From Onchocerca lupi (taxonomy: Eukaryota; Nematoda; Chromadorea; Rhabditida; Onchocercidae): a stretch of DNA of 64,000 nucleotides. Of the stretch, positions 1 through 14,400 are shown in pieces. The translations under genes were made by a program, and so were the position numbers. Every line of letters begins with the position of its first letter. Within the stretch, counting starts at the first letter, position 1. Below the pieces are notes generated by a model. That model saw only the letters and a list, made by a program, of their open reading frames with translations, searched no databases and had not been told where the DNA came from. The DNA is taken from NCBI GenBank assembly GCA_028564675.1, contig JAOVVO010000017.1, positions 124,001 through 188,000 of the forward strand. Reading direction: 5' to 3'.

Positions 1-5
1 CATGA

Positions 6-3000
6 ATGTGCTCAACAAAACAAGATGAATCCATTCCAAAAGTGCCTTCAAAAACGATTGCTTCAGAAACACGCAGTACTCGATCAGTTCGAGAACTTCA
101 AGAAATGGTTTATAACTTTAATATTTAAATATTTTGAAAGTTTGGAATATTTTTGGTACTTTTAAATGACAATTTTTTCTTTTTTCTTTTTAGTTGCTGA
201 TTCATTGCTGATTATTATTATTATTATCATTATTAATGTCCATAATTGATCTTCTCAATTTTATTGCCAATTAGTCGATGAAACAATGAGCACCATTATG
301 TTAAGAAGAAATTTTATTATAATTGAATGTTTTGAATTTTTGAAATTTTTGTTTATTTTTAGCAAATATATTTTAAATGCTTAGGCGTTAACAATATTTG
401 TTCGTGAAAATTGGATTCCTCACAAGTATGAAACAATTGAAGTTGAATTATGCCGTGATCCTGTTCTCGGACTTGGAATTACAATTGCTGGTTATGTTCA
501 TAAGAAAGGTTTGTTCAATTTTAATGTTAATGAAATACCCCCTTTTTTTTATCTTTATTTTTTTTTTTTTGATTCTCAAACAATAGCTTTTAATTATTCG
601 CAAGTTCATTTTTTCTCTTTTTCTTTTTTTTTTTTTTTTTTGATTGCTTTTCAGTTATACTTTATCTAATATAAAATTTTTGAAATTTTATTGAAATTAC
701 TAAATAAAATAAAAAAAAAACGAATAAATTAAAGAAATTTAGCACTCTTTACTTGATTATATATCATTTATTGAATTTAAATAAAATTAGGTCAAAAATT
801 CAAGTCTAATTAGAAAACAGGCTATGAATTCTTTTCCAATAATTAAGTCTAATGTATTTGAAGCTTAATTGTAAGATATAAATAAAATGCAAAAATTTTA
901 AAAATAAATTATGACTTAAATTGTTAGATAATCAAAATTATTATGCACAATTAAGACATTTCTATTAATAAATTGCAAAGAAAATTAGAAAATTAGTTGT
1001 TTATAATCCTTCAAAACAAAATTAAAATGATATTAATGTAATGAAATTTATTGAATGTCTCGATTTCAGTTCCTCAAATAGATTTCAAAAATCTTTTTTC
1101 CATTAACAATTACAATAATTTCATTTATCAATGTATATAGATCATTGTTCTTGTTCTAATTTATAGAAATGAACTAATTAGCATCAAAGATTATTTTTTG
1201 ATAATAATGTGAAATATGAAACTTTATAATAAGCATTATAATCCATTATTTTTTATGATTCAATTCTTGGTCTTTCTAACAAAATGTAAAAGATAATGAC
1301 ATCAAATGGGTAAATTGATAGGCTCATTTCTTAAAAAAATAAGCAAAGCTGAAATTTATAATAAAAGAGAAGAAAAAAACTAGCCAATATTGAGTTAGGC
1401 CCTTCAAAAGAGGACAGCAGTTGTTGTGTCTAGCCTAGGCCTATAAAAATGGTGCCAGGATGAATGTTTATTTGTCCTTAAGAAAAGCCTACCATCAGTA
1501 TCATTGTGTTCGCTTTACATCACAATTCATCAACTTTCAAGAACATCAATTTCTCTCTAAAATGATTGCATCTTTAATTTCAGGAAACTTACCTGAGGAT
1601 ATGGTAAGTTTTCTGAAATCCTATTTAAATTATACTTTGAATTCTATGAATTATCTGAAGCATTTCATCTTTAATATTGTCACTTTTCAAAAAGCCTACA
1701 ATTATTTGAAATTTTTTTTGATTTCAGATTACAACAAAAAAAAAAAATCGTTCAAAAAATTTGGATAAGATTATTGATTTCTAAATCATGATAATTTTGT
1801 AGCAATTATTCGATTTCTAAATTTTTGTTGAATTTTGAAATAATTTTCAAATTTTGAAGCACTTCTTAATTATAATAATCAAATTTAGTATCAAATTTTT
1901 CTAATTCAAGAAAAAAAAAATTCTTTTCTAGACTGTTTTCTATGTATATATAGCATGATTTAATTGATATCAAATTTAATACTAAAATTCTTAATATAAT
2001 TAAAAATTTCACTTTCTTAAACGATTTTTCTATGCATTCATAGCTTCCTTTAATTATAATAGTTAAATCTAATATTAAAATTCTTTTTTGGCTTAAAATT
2101 CTCGTTTTTTTTTTTTTTCTTTCAGATTGATTTTCTATTTATGTAGCAAAAATGATATATTTTAGAAGAAATAAACGGTGTTTTCGTGAAATCATTGGTG
2201 CCTAATTCAAGTGCTTTTCATTCCAGAAAGATACAATTAAATGATCTCATTCTTGAGGTGAATATTTCATTTTCTTTTTTTTCTTTTTTTTTTCTTGTAT
2301 GTTTGCCTTATTAATTAAATATTTCTTTCAAAAGTGTTTGCATCAAACAAATTCCAAAAAAAATTAACAAAATTGGATCGTTTTTTATTATTTTTTTCTT
2401 CTTTTTTTAATAAAAATTTTTTTGCCCATTACATCTTTAAAATATTTTACCATTTGTTTAAGTTTATTGATTTGAATAAATCTCTTTTTCATTACTCTTT
2501 TTTTCCTTTTTTTTTTTTTTTTTTTGCCAATAAAACTTGACAAGTTTCATTCTTTTCAAAAATGTTAACACATTATTCCATTCATTCAAATGAATTAAAT
2601 AAATGCAGAAAAATTTTTTAAAAATAAAATTTTGAAAAAATTAACTAGGTAGGAATTTTCTATCAAATTTTGCTTATTTATTTATTTCAACAATTTCGAT
2701 CGAAATTTTCTGCTTCATTTGATGCATTTATCATGTTCGAAAATAATTTATGATCTTCACATTATTCTTGATTTAAAAGCTAACGGCTTAGTCATTTCTT
2801 TCACACTTTTCCGATGAATTTCCCCATGATTGATTTATGTTTAAGCAAGCTTTTATTTTAATTTTATTCCATTCTTCAATCTTTAAATGTAATATATACT
2901 ATCGTTATCACAAGTATTCTTCATTTTCTTTTTTCTTTTGGAAAAAAAAGCAAAAACAAAAAAAAATTCAATTTGCTTATTCGAAGTGGATGAATAAACA

Positions 3001-6000
3001 AGAAATTGGCCTAATTTTAAAATTTAAAAATAATAAATTCATCGTTTTCATTCATTTTTCTTAAATCATCTTCTTTCTTTTAAAAAGCGGAAATTAATTC
3101 CATTTTAAGTACTATTTCAATAAAAAGATGATGCATTTTTCGGAAATTTGTCGTTTTTCTTTTTTTTTTTTTCCCCTCCCCTCCCTTTTTCTTCGCATTT
3201 TACGAAAAGAATGTTGAATTAATGAAAAATGGAAATTTATAATCGATTATTGTGATATTTTTTAAATTTCGCAATTTCATTTTGATATCATATTGAATGG
3301 AATTAAATGAAACGATTAAGTATTAAATATTAAAACAATTAAACAAGTAATAATAAATCTTTTTGATTGATATTTTTCGGTTAATTTTATTATCGTTCAC
3401 ATTTGAATCATCTTAAAATTATTGTACATTCATTTTATTGCAATAATTTGATTATCTTTTAATATATCAAATGTGCATAATATTCAATCAATTATATTAT
3501 GCAAATCAATTTTGGAAATAATTAATGCAAATGCTTATTAGCAAACTTTTCTTTTTAATCTAAATGAAAGATGATTTTTTTTTTTTTTTTTTTTTAGGAT
3601 TTATGAAAAAATTCGAAATTTTAAAATTTGATAATTATATTGAATGTGAGAATGAGTAAAATTGTAAGATTAAAGAATGATTCGAAATATTTGTTATAAT
3701 TTGACTTTAGCTATGATAAAATTGAAGATGTACAGAGCATTGTCAATTTGATGATCATCAGAAGGATTTAGACGAAACACTAGATGAAATGGCAGTTAGT
3801 CTCTTTTTAGTAATGTTTTTAAACTTTGGTCTAATTTAAAATCCTATCCAATATAAATAAGCTAACACATCTCAAAAACACATTTGTCAGCTTCTATCAA
3901 TAAGAATATGACAAGAATTTGACTGCTTTTGAGTTCAATCAAATAGCCTAAATTTGTTGATTTAGTTTTTTTTTTTTTTTTTTAATTTTTTAAATGGAAT
4001 TATATCGACCAGAAGTCTAAAACAATCATTTAAAGACTTCAAGAGAGGAAAAGAAAAAATATTTAATAATTTTTGTATTAAAAAGAAGGATCAAAATTAT
4101 CTTTTCCATCTTTCGCCTTACTTCCCTTCTTTCAAACTTTAAATTGCCATATTAATTTGCTTATTTGTAGTAATTGCAGTCGAAAATTTGCCTATTTATG
4201 ATAAATATTATTATATTTCAATTAATAGTCTAACTTTATTTCTTGTAATTTTTTATTAATAAGCAATTTTATCGATCATTGTTTTATTATCAGTTCAATT
4301 CTACTAAATTTTTAAGGACAGATAAGTCTTGGTGTTAAATTTATATCATTGGATTAAAAGAAAAAAAAAAATCTCCATTTTCGATTTACCATTTAAGATA
4401 TGATAAAGGTAATAAAAGAGAAAAAAAAAAATCAGTAACAAATCAAATTTCATACGATAATTTTTATATGTCGAAAAAAGTGGCATTCTTATGCTATGGA
4501 ATTTTCCGTTGATATTAATTAATTAATTAAGTTTTCTCGAAAATTTTTATATTTTCAGTTCTATTTTTTTTTAATTTAATCGAATTCGACAAATATTTAT
4601 GAATTATTTGACAAAATAATAGAGAAAAAGATTTTAAATCAAAATATGAACTAGATAAACTTTTTTATATTGTAAAATTTTTCTTTCTTAAGATCAATCA
4701 ATAATTCATATTTTATGCACAAATGTTGATAATACAATATTAAATTTTACATGTCAAAAAAAAGGGTTACATTTTTTTGTAACTAAACTTAGCAACTTGT
4801 TAATGAAATTAATTAATTGAGCAAAATTTTCCATCTTTCTACCTATAAATTGTTATTTCTTTAATTACGTATGCTTCAATATGTTCAAAAAATTGTTATC
4901 ATAAGCAATGAGCTTTCACTTTTTTAAAAGAAATTTAAAAACGCAAAAATTCATTTTTCAAAAGGTTTCCGAAGTCACATAAAATGTTCTTCCATTAAGA
5001 TTATATTTTGGTTTTTAAAAAAGGAAATTTTTTAAAGAAATATAAAAACCTACGATTCATTTAATTAATTGTATTGGAAAAAATTAAAAAAAAATCAAAT
5101 GGAAATCATTTAATCATTGACCTTCAACAATCATAACTATTAAACTTTAATAATGTTTGAAAGTCAAACATTAAATGAATGGATTGACTGATAATAATAA
5201 TACTTTAAACCATCAATTGATTCTTAAATGTTATATCATATTTCGCTCTCTTTGTACATCTTCGTTGGCTTTGTTAAATTTTAATCATTTAAATATTCAA
5301 ATAAGAGCAGTGATATTTTTGATTGTTAAGAGGTGATATCATTTTGATTAGTTTTTTACTGATAGGAGAAAATATCATTTTGATCAGTTTCATGACGTTT
5401 ATCCAATCACTTTTTGCAGGTAAATGATAAATCTCTGGAAGGTTTAAATCATAGTGAATCAATACGGACATTACTAGGTAGTGGAACAAGAGTAAAAATT
5501 AAATTAATTCGTTTTCTGCCTGATTCACCACAAGCTGAATGCCTTACAATGCTCCAAAAACAGGTAATTTCATCACCTTTCATTAATTAATTATAATTAT
5601 TTTTATCCTACTCTAATTCTTATCATCATTATTTTCATTACTATTTATTATTTTAATTTGTTTAATCGTTCATTTGAGACAATACATGGAAGCTAATCAA
5701 TTAGCTGATCAATGAAATAATTGAAATTATTTTTCTAATTTTCTTACGAAAAACAATTTAAAAAAAATTAATCAAATGAAAGGATAATATAAAATAGCAA
5801 AAAGATAAATATGTTTCAATCGTTTACATATTCATTAATGTTATTTATTACTTCAATTGCTTAATTTTCTTATTTGAAACTGAAAAATTTTATTAACGTT
5901 ATTCAAGCTGACCGAATATGTTAAAGGTTATCTGATGACCAAATCCACTAATCTTGTTTTTATTTTTTTTTTCTAGTCTAATATTTAAAAGTAACAATCT

Positions 6001-7853
6001 AAAAATTCCTTCAAATCAGTATTAATTTTTTTTTTTTTTTTAATATATATATTTAAAAATAAGCTAAAATTTAAGTTATCTATTCTTAATTCTATAATTC
6101 AAATAATTGATTACAATGTTTTCATTTCTTAATTTCAATACAGGAAGCAGCAGCAGCAAATCAAATGATGGATGTTCAGAATATGTTACGTGATGTAGTA
6201 GCAGATTGGAAGCATCGACTTGGTTCTGATTTTGAAGTGATCAGCGTGGATTTGATCCCGGATAACTGTGACGATGGTGGTTTAGGTATTTCACTAGAAG
6301 GTACAGTTGATATTTTAAATGGTACCCAACTTTGTCCACATCATTACATCGATTCACTTAGGCCTGGTGGGCCAGCTGCTTTCTCGAATGCACTTCGTTC
6401 AGGTGATGAATTATTACAGGTAAGATTTTCTTTTTTTTTTTTTTTTTTTTTAATCATTCCTATAATCGTTATTAGCACTTTTTTTTTTCCGACGAAAATA
6501 ATATGCAACGTTGAAAATTTCTTTTACTACTCATTTCTTTCATTCTTTACTTCTCAAATTATAATTTTTGATCTTTATCTATCGAATAAATTGATCAAAA
6601 GATTGAATTTTATGCAAAAATTTATAGGCTAACGATGTGGTACTGTACGGTGAATCACATGTTACCGTAAGACAAGCCTTAAGTAAGGCTGCATCCACAT
6701 CACAACGAGTTAGGCTTACGGTAGCAAGGAAAGTTCAAACTGTGAATGTATTCATGCCAAGGCCTGAAGAAGGCCTTCCAATTGCCTATCCTTTATTAGC
6801 TTCCACAGATGATCGTCTTGTTAAGGTTAGCTTAGTTATTGCTATGACCCATAATTATGCACATATCTTTTTAATTATCATAGTTTTATGAATAATAGCC
6901 ATCGATCGATTTATTGATTCATTTATCATTTCTTCATTTAATCCATTGAAAATGAAATTGCGCGAAATCAAATTATTCAAACAATTTTTCTGTTTTATTA
7001 ATTTTAATTAATTTTTCATTACATTCCTTCATTAGTTTCAAACTAATAATTTATGCATAATTTTCATCAAACATTAAAGTCATTTATTTTATTTCGTATT
7101 TTTTGTTGCATAAAGTTGGCAATAATATTCTTTTTTTTCTTTTTTTTTTCGATTTTGTAGATGTTCAAAACAAAATTAATCCGTTTTTTTTTTTTTTCAG
7201 AATTTCTAAATTCTACTTTTCCACTCAATTTCATTTCTCATAATTTTCAAATTTAACGGTTTTATAGCTAAAAGGCATTCATATTCATTATTCTGTTTTC
7301 GAAATTGAAAAAAGAGATTTTCCGGCATCACGAAATTTATTATTTTCGAATTATTGAAAGAAGATGACGCATGAAAATTCTAATGCATGACAATTATTCA
7401 TTAAATTGAAATAGATTTATCAAAAATTTCAGGCTAAATCGGATACTTGTATAACAAAATTTTTGGATTCAACGATAGCTGTCTTAGAACAAGTATTTTT
7501 AACAAATTTTAAATTAAAAATTTAAATTTTGTAATAATTTCAAGATTTTAATCATTATACAAATTTTAATTTACAAAATTTAGCGCGCTAAAATAAGCAT
7601 ATAAGATGTTGTTAAAAAGAAAAAAAAAAATATTTTCCGTAAAATTGATTTGTTCATTATTCCGCGATTATTTCATGTCTCTTTTGTATCATCGATAAGT
7701 TTATTTCAGGTCTCACGACGTTTACGATCTCGATCATTACAACTCTTCAATGGATTAGCTATTTGGCGATGTGTTCCAACAATCGTACAATTGATGAAGG
7801 ATAGTCGTGGTCTTGGATTTTCAATTGTCGACTATCAAGTTAGCATTTTCTTT

Positions 7854-7912
<59 letters not shown>

Positions 7913-9738
7913 TTGAATTAACATTATTTCGAATTAGAAATGAAAGTTTAGCAAATTTTTCTGACGAAAAAATTCCCTCAAAATATGTCAATTTTGAGTA
8001 ATTTCAAATTTTTTCAACTTAACTTTATAATTTCTCATATTTTCATTTTAGGATCCGTTACATCCAGAACAGTCTGTGATAGTGGTACGATCATTGGTAC
8101 CAGGTGGCCTAGCACAAGCAGATGGTCGTATAATTCCAGGTGATAGGTTGATGTTCGTGAATGATGAAGATCTATCAAATAGCACATTGGAACATGCAGT
8201 TGCTGTCCTAAAATCAACTCCTGATGGCCTAGTACGATTAGGCATTGCAAAACCAATACCTATTGAAGAGGTTTAATATTCTTTTTTTTTTTTTTTCATC
8301 AAATTTTTCGATTTCAAATTTCGTATTTTGTATTTTATATTTTGATTTTGATTTTTTTTTTGTTTCAAATTCTATGGATCTAAAATGTCAATGTTCACTC
8401 ATTTATTGATTTATTTGTCTCCATTATAGGCCTACATAATGTGTAATTTCATAATTTGTTGCTAATATTAAATGAACCATTAATATTACTTAGAAAAGGT
8501 AAATGCTTCATTTGTGAATAAATTAGCTTAGTAATGTTGTTGATAGTGAAGCTTTCTCTTCAGCAATGTTTGAATTATAAATTACATTTTTTAACTAATT
8601 CTCTCTCTCTCTCTCTCCCTCCCTCTCATCCTCTCTCTCTCTCTCTCTCTCTTCTCTTCCTCTTATTTAATTACAAATTAATGGGGGAAAAAACAAACTT
8701 TCACAGCTTCAATCATAATTATTACTTTTTTTTTTCTCTCTCTCTCATCAGACGTATTTATAAATCGTCTTTCTCTTTATTCACTAATACGTGTACGTGA
8801 TCAACGTCTAAATTACGTGTTTGAAGCTAGTATAAATATGTTTAATTTTTAATTTTTAATTCATCCATTTTATATTTTCATAGATATTCATTTCATTAAA
8901 AATATAATTTGATTGATCTCCAAATATTATCAATCAATATTTTTTGCTTAACGTTTATATAAAACTGAAAAATCTCTCAACAATCTATCTATCTATCGTA
9001 ATCTTGAAATTTCTATATGCTTAATCTTTATTTTTATTTTTAATAAAAAAAAAAAAGAAATGAAAAACTGCTAATCGTTTAATGAGATAAATTTAGCAAT
9101 AAGAAGAAAGTAGATAAGCGAATAAAGTGATCAAATTCTCGAGAATTTGCTCATTCCTCATTTTTCACATCATTCATTCTCAATTATTAAAAATATCTAT
9201 TAAATGAAAAATGAATGAATCAAAATGACTAATCTAATTTATATCAAATAGGTCATTTGTTGATAAGATTTTCATTTACCGGAAAAATCCATCCATTTCT
9301 TCCGGATATAAAGCAGTTAATTTGAAATGATTAAATTTGCAAAGATTTACGGATTAGGATTTACTATTTATACCAATATACACAATGTAAATTTAATCCG
9401 TTTTCAAAAGTTGTTATTGCAAGTTTTTCAAGTAAATTTTAATTGATTATAGAATTGAATCGTAAGAATGATTATCGATATGATATGCGAGTGCATTTAA
9501 ACCAGTAAAGCAAAACGAATAAATTTTCTTAATTGAACGGAATAATTGTTTGATGATTTTATTAGGTCCAAAATTGAAAAACAAATAAGAGATTTAGATA
9601 TCTGATTGCTGAAATTTCTATTATTTGTTCAAGATTATTTTCAAATTTTCAATTTTCCCTTTTTTTTTTTTTATGAAGCTGAGAGTTTATTGTTTATGTG
9701 AAGGGAGTGAACAGGAATTCAAAAGAAACTGTTTTTTT

Positions 9739-9779
<41 letters not shown>

Positions 9780-11390
9780 AATCTGGCAAAGAATCACTAT
9801 TATTCGAAATTTTTCTATATTTAAAAGTTAAGATCCAAAATTTTTGAATGAAAATTTAGAATAATTAATGATTAATTAATCATTCTGTAACAATTAATTA
9901 TTCTTTCTCTTTTCTTTCTTTATCATCTTAGAGAAGACAAATTTTTTTAGCTTTTTTGTGATGACCGATATGATAATTGTCACTAATTAACGGCGGTAAT
10001 CATCGAAGTGAAACTTTTCTTAATTTTTTGAATCTTCGATAATGCGAAGTTTCTTTTTTTGAAATAATTTAAAAAAAAAAAAAAAAGGAAAAGGAAAACA
10101 CTAAAAAGAGAGTGAAAAAAATTATCAAAATGAGCCAAGAAGGGAAGAGAGGAAAAGGGACAAGTTTAATAGGTTTGAAATGATGAAATCAATTGTGAAG
10201 GAGAGATGATAGTGTGTACTTTGTAATCTTTTAAATAAGTATGATGAATGATAATTTTGATTGCAAAAGAGCATAAATTGGCATTTTTTGATATGAAAGT
10301 TTCAAAAATGGGACATAGACTTGGCTAAAATTGGTCTAGTTAAGGCTTTAGCCTAATTTCGGCTTTTATATTGTTTGCTTATTTGCTTTCTTGATTCCAA
10401 AAAAGAATCTTTCCAGCATTATTATTATTATTATTTTTTTTTTTTTGCAGTGTGGTAATGGATTAAATAGTCATTCACCGCTCATTTCACGTAGTGAACG
10501 TGTACTTGCAAAAGGGAGTTCGCCACGATCACGTCGACGTCATCGAAAACAAGTAAGCAAATTTTTACTCTTTCTTTAAAAATAAGCTTTAAAAAAAATT
10601 CAATTATTCAAATTATTATTCAAAAAGAGAGACATTATTCATTTAGTAAAAAAAAAAAAAGAACAGAAAAAAAGAAATGATAAGATTAAAATAATTCTTT
10701 AAAGATAAAATTTCAATTCTATTACTAATTATTGTAACAATCATAATTAATTACTAGTAATAGTAATATAAAAATTCATTCAGTTGCATGCTGCATGCTG
10801 AATTTGCAACTTTCATAAATTTTTGTTGCAGATTTTTATTTTACCTGCATTCCACTGCACAATAAATGATAGCTATGACATTTAGCGTTATAATTTTTTA
10901 TTATGCTAAAATTTGAAATTAATCCTTATCACTTTTCTTCTTTAACAGCAAATATTATTCTCTTTTTTAATTTGCGAACCGCAATTTTTTTTTTTTTTTT
11001 TAATCATTGATTTAAAAAAAAAAAAATTAAATTTGTAAAAGAATTAATTAAACAGAAATGTTATCCCTATTATTAATGATAAAATTATTTCATTAATATT
11101 TGATTTATTGCTAGTAAGGATTGGTGAAATGAAAAGTAGCATAAGTAAAATAATAAAAGAAACTAATATGATTTATGTTTTTAACGTATTTTGTTTTTTT
11201 TTTAAATTAAATTTTTCATTTATTTTATTTAAATGCTTTAATTAATTAGAATTAATGAAAATTTACTTTAGTATGGATCCGATTCCATCCTTATTCTATT
11301 TATTCAAATTAAATGAAAAATTTTCAAAATTATATGCATATGTATATGTATGCATAGATCATTTTCCTGAAGATAAATTATATATTGGAT

Positions 11391-11425
<35 letters not shown>

Positions 11426-14400
11426 AAGAGAATGCAGAAATTTTTATTTTTCAAATTTCCAATTTTCAAATCACTCTCTCTTCTTTTTTCTTTTTTTCCT
11501 TTCTTTTCTTTTTAGTGCCATTCAATTTAAAAAATTTTAAAAACATTTGTCCAAGCTATAATTTTATGAAACAAAACTGATAAATTGCTTATTTCAAAAC
11601 CAATTTTTTATGTATGTTGTAATTAAAATAATCAAAATGGAATAGTTTGTTAATTTATTTAAATAGTTGAAAAATATCGTGAAATTTGCATAATTTCTTC
11701 GACTTCTTTTCAATCATTCCAAAAATTTCATTGAATAGGCATTTAAAATTCAATGAAAATTTTTGAAATGAATGGAAAATCAGAAGTGATGTATTGACGA
11801 ATGAGATGGAAACTTTGGACTAGGCTAAATGGGACAGAATCTTGCTTGCTATTAAATTGTACTAGAACATTAAATTAAATTATTAAATTGTACTAGACCA
11901 GGTTGAACGAGAATCGTACTTGCTATATTCAGACTTGGCCATAAGGATTAAGCTAAATAAGATAGGATTCCTTGGTCATAAGAATTAAGCTAAATAAGAT
12001 AGAATTTCGTTTGCTGTATCAAACTGTATAGACACCAAATTGAATGAGAATCTTACTTGCTATGCTTAGGCTAAGCCATAAAAATTAGGCTAAACAAGTG
12101 CTCAACTCTTAGTCATGAGGATTAGGCTAAAAAAAAAGTAAAATCTTGCTTTCTGTGTTCAAATTCTTAGATATGAGGATTCATTCAGTTCGATTCCTTC
12201 TTGGCCTTATTTGATCATATGATTGAGAGGATGGAAAAGTAAAAAAGGAATTTTATCAAATTTCAAAATGTTTATAAATAGATGGAGTAAATGAAGCGAA
12301 GAAATTTCCTTTATTCATTGAAACTTTCATTGAAGGTTTCAGAGTGACAATGAAGAATTTAGTAATGAATGCAAATGAATAAGCAATAAATTTTTAAAGA
12401 GGAAACCAACTTCATAACTTGAAATTTCGCATCGCTAAATTTGAATTCAAAGTTTAAGCTTAAATTCTAAAAATTTTTCTCTCGTCTCAATCATTTCTTC
12501 AAACATTTTTCAATCATATTCAAAATGCATAGAATTTGTATGAGCAATTTTCAAATTTAATATTTCTCATTACAAATAAGCTTATATTTTTCTTGAAAAA
12601 TACAACTCTTTTAGATGAAAATTAAAGTTTCATTGAATGTGACAATAATACGGCTAAATGTCAACTTGACATTTGCATTATCAGAATGAGAAATGCTAAA
12701 ATAAATATTCAAAAAGTGATACAACTATATTATATTCTAAAAATATAAAATGCATATTCTTATTTACACGATCAATGGAATAATTTTTATCGGAAAATTG
12801 TCTTTCTCGTTAATTTAGCTACAAATCATTATTAAATTTCAGCATTTTGCTAATAAAATTTGGCATTGATTCATTGATTTAAAGTTGCTAATAAATTACT
12901 ATATTATAGTGATTAAATCCTTAAGTTTTTTAATACATAACTACCAATAATTTTTCATACAAAATTAAAGAAATCGATAATTTTCCGATAAAAAGTATTT
13001 TCTTGATCATATAAATAAGAATATGAATTTTCATATATCTTTATCAATAGAGATAAAAAAAAAAGATTTGATCTTACTTTTGAAAAAAAAAGTGCTCATT
13101 TTTGATTATTCATAAATTAAAATTTAAATTTTAGTATTCCCACCAATATTTATATTAAATTTTATTAATACACAATTTTAAAACATAATTTTATATTATG
13201 CATCGAATAAATTCTCTCCTATACTTAATTGATTATTAGTTTTTTATTTTATAAGAACAATAATATTATTGATTTTTTGATATTATTGATTTTTTTTACT
13301 TGTTTACCCTGATCATTATTATCTTTCTTATAATGTTTATTAAATTTCAACATTTAAATTCGGCACTGATCATTAATTCAAAATTAATGATAAAATACTA
13401 TAATATCATAATTAAATCCTTAAATTTTTATTAGGTTAGAAATAGGTTTAGAATGATTACTGCAATTTTCATTTTTTTTTTCGCATATTTTTTTCTCATT
13501 GCTTCTTTTATACCAATTTTGTCATGAAATTTCACATATTTCATAGAATTTTTTATTCTAATAAATAATTTAATGAATGTATTCCTTAATGCTTTCATGA
13601 TATATTCATTTCTATAATTTTCAAATTTGATTTTTAATCTTTTCAAATTGATTCTTCTAATCTTCTAAAAAGGTGTGAGAAATTATAGCATAACAGTTTA
13701 TAATTAAAATGTGATATTTTTGCCAAAATATAAACAAATGGGTTAAAAAAAAAAAAAAATATATAGGATTACATGCAATTTTTTCTATCTTTTGCAAAAG
13801 AAACTTTGTAAAATTTGTTTTGAAATTTATTGTTCAGCTATTGTTAGAGCAAAAAATATCTTCCATTTGAACTTTGATCTTAAGTAGGAAAGATGAAGGA
13901 AATGAAAAACTGTAATGTTTTGGTGACAAAATTATATTCATAATATTTGATTTCTTTTCAATATTTTCAGCTTAGATAAAGTGAAGTAAAAGCTATTAGG
14001 ATATTATATCTAATCTAATATTCAATATTTTCTTGCTTATTTGATTTCTTATTTGATTAACGAAGAGAAGAAAGTATATCTGTCAATATCCCATATCATA
14101 TAATTAATAATATTAATGTTAATTAAAAATTCTGAAAATACAACGATTTATTCGACAATTTGCATTTATCACAATGAATTAACATTTTGATCAGTTGATA
14201 ATCTGATTTATTTGCTGAATGATTCGTTGAATCAGTATGATGAAAATATTCAATAAAGAAATAATAATTTATAAAAAAAAACGATTTTATTCGATGAAAA
14301 TTCAATCTTTCTATGGGTTTTTCATTTTTATAATTTTTATCATAATTAATTAAATTTATCAATTAATTTTAGTTTTTCAACATATATATATATATATAAA

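Noticed and set aside
1584..1603. 20-base candidate exon (ends GNLPEDM) with good acceptor and donor in the first mpz-1 intron
   Set aside because: It fits the incoming phase but changes the outgoing phase so that the next exon reads AAG AAA TAA. Skipping it gives a perfect PDZ sequence. It could be a poison exon, but I see no support.
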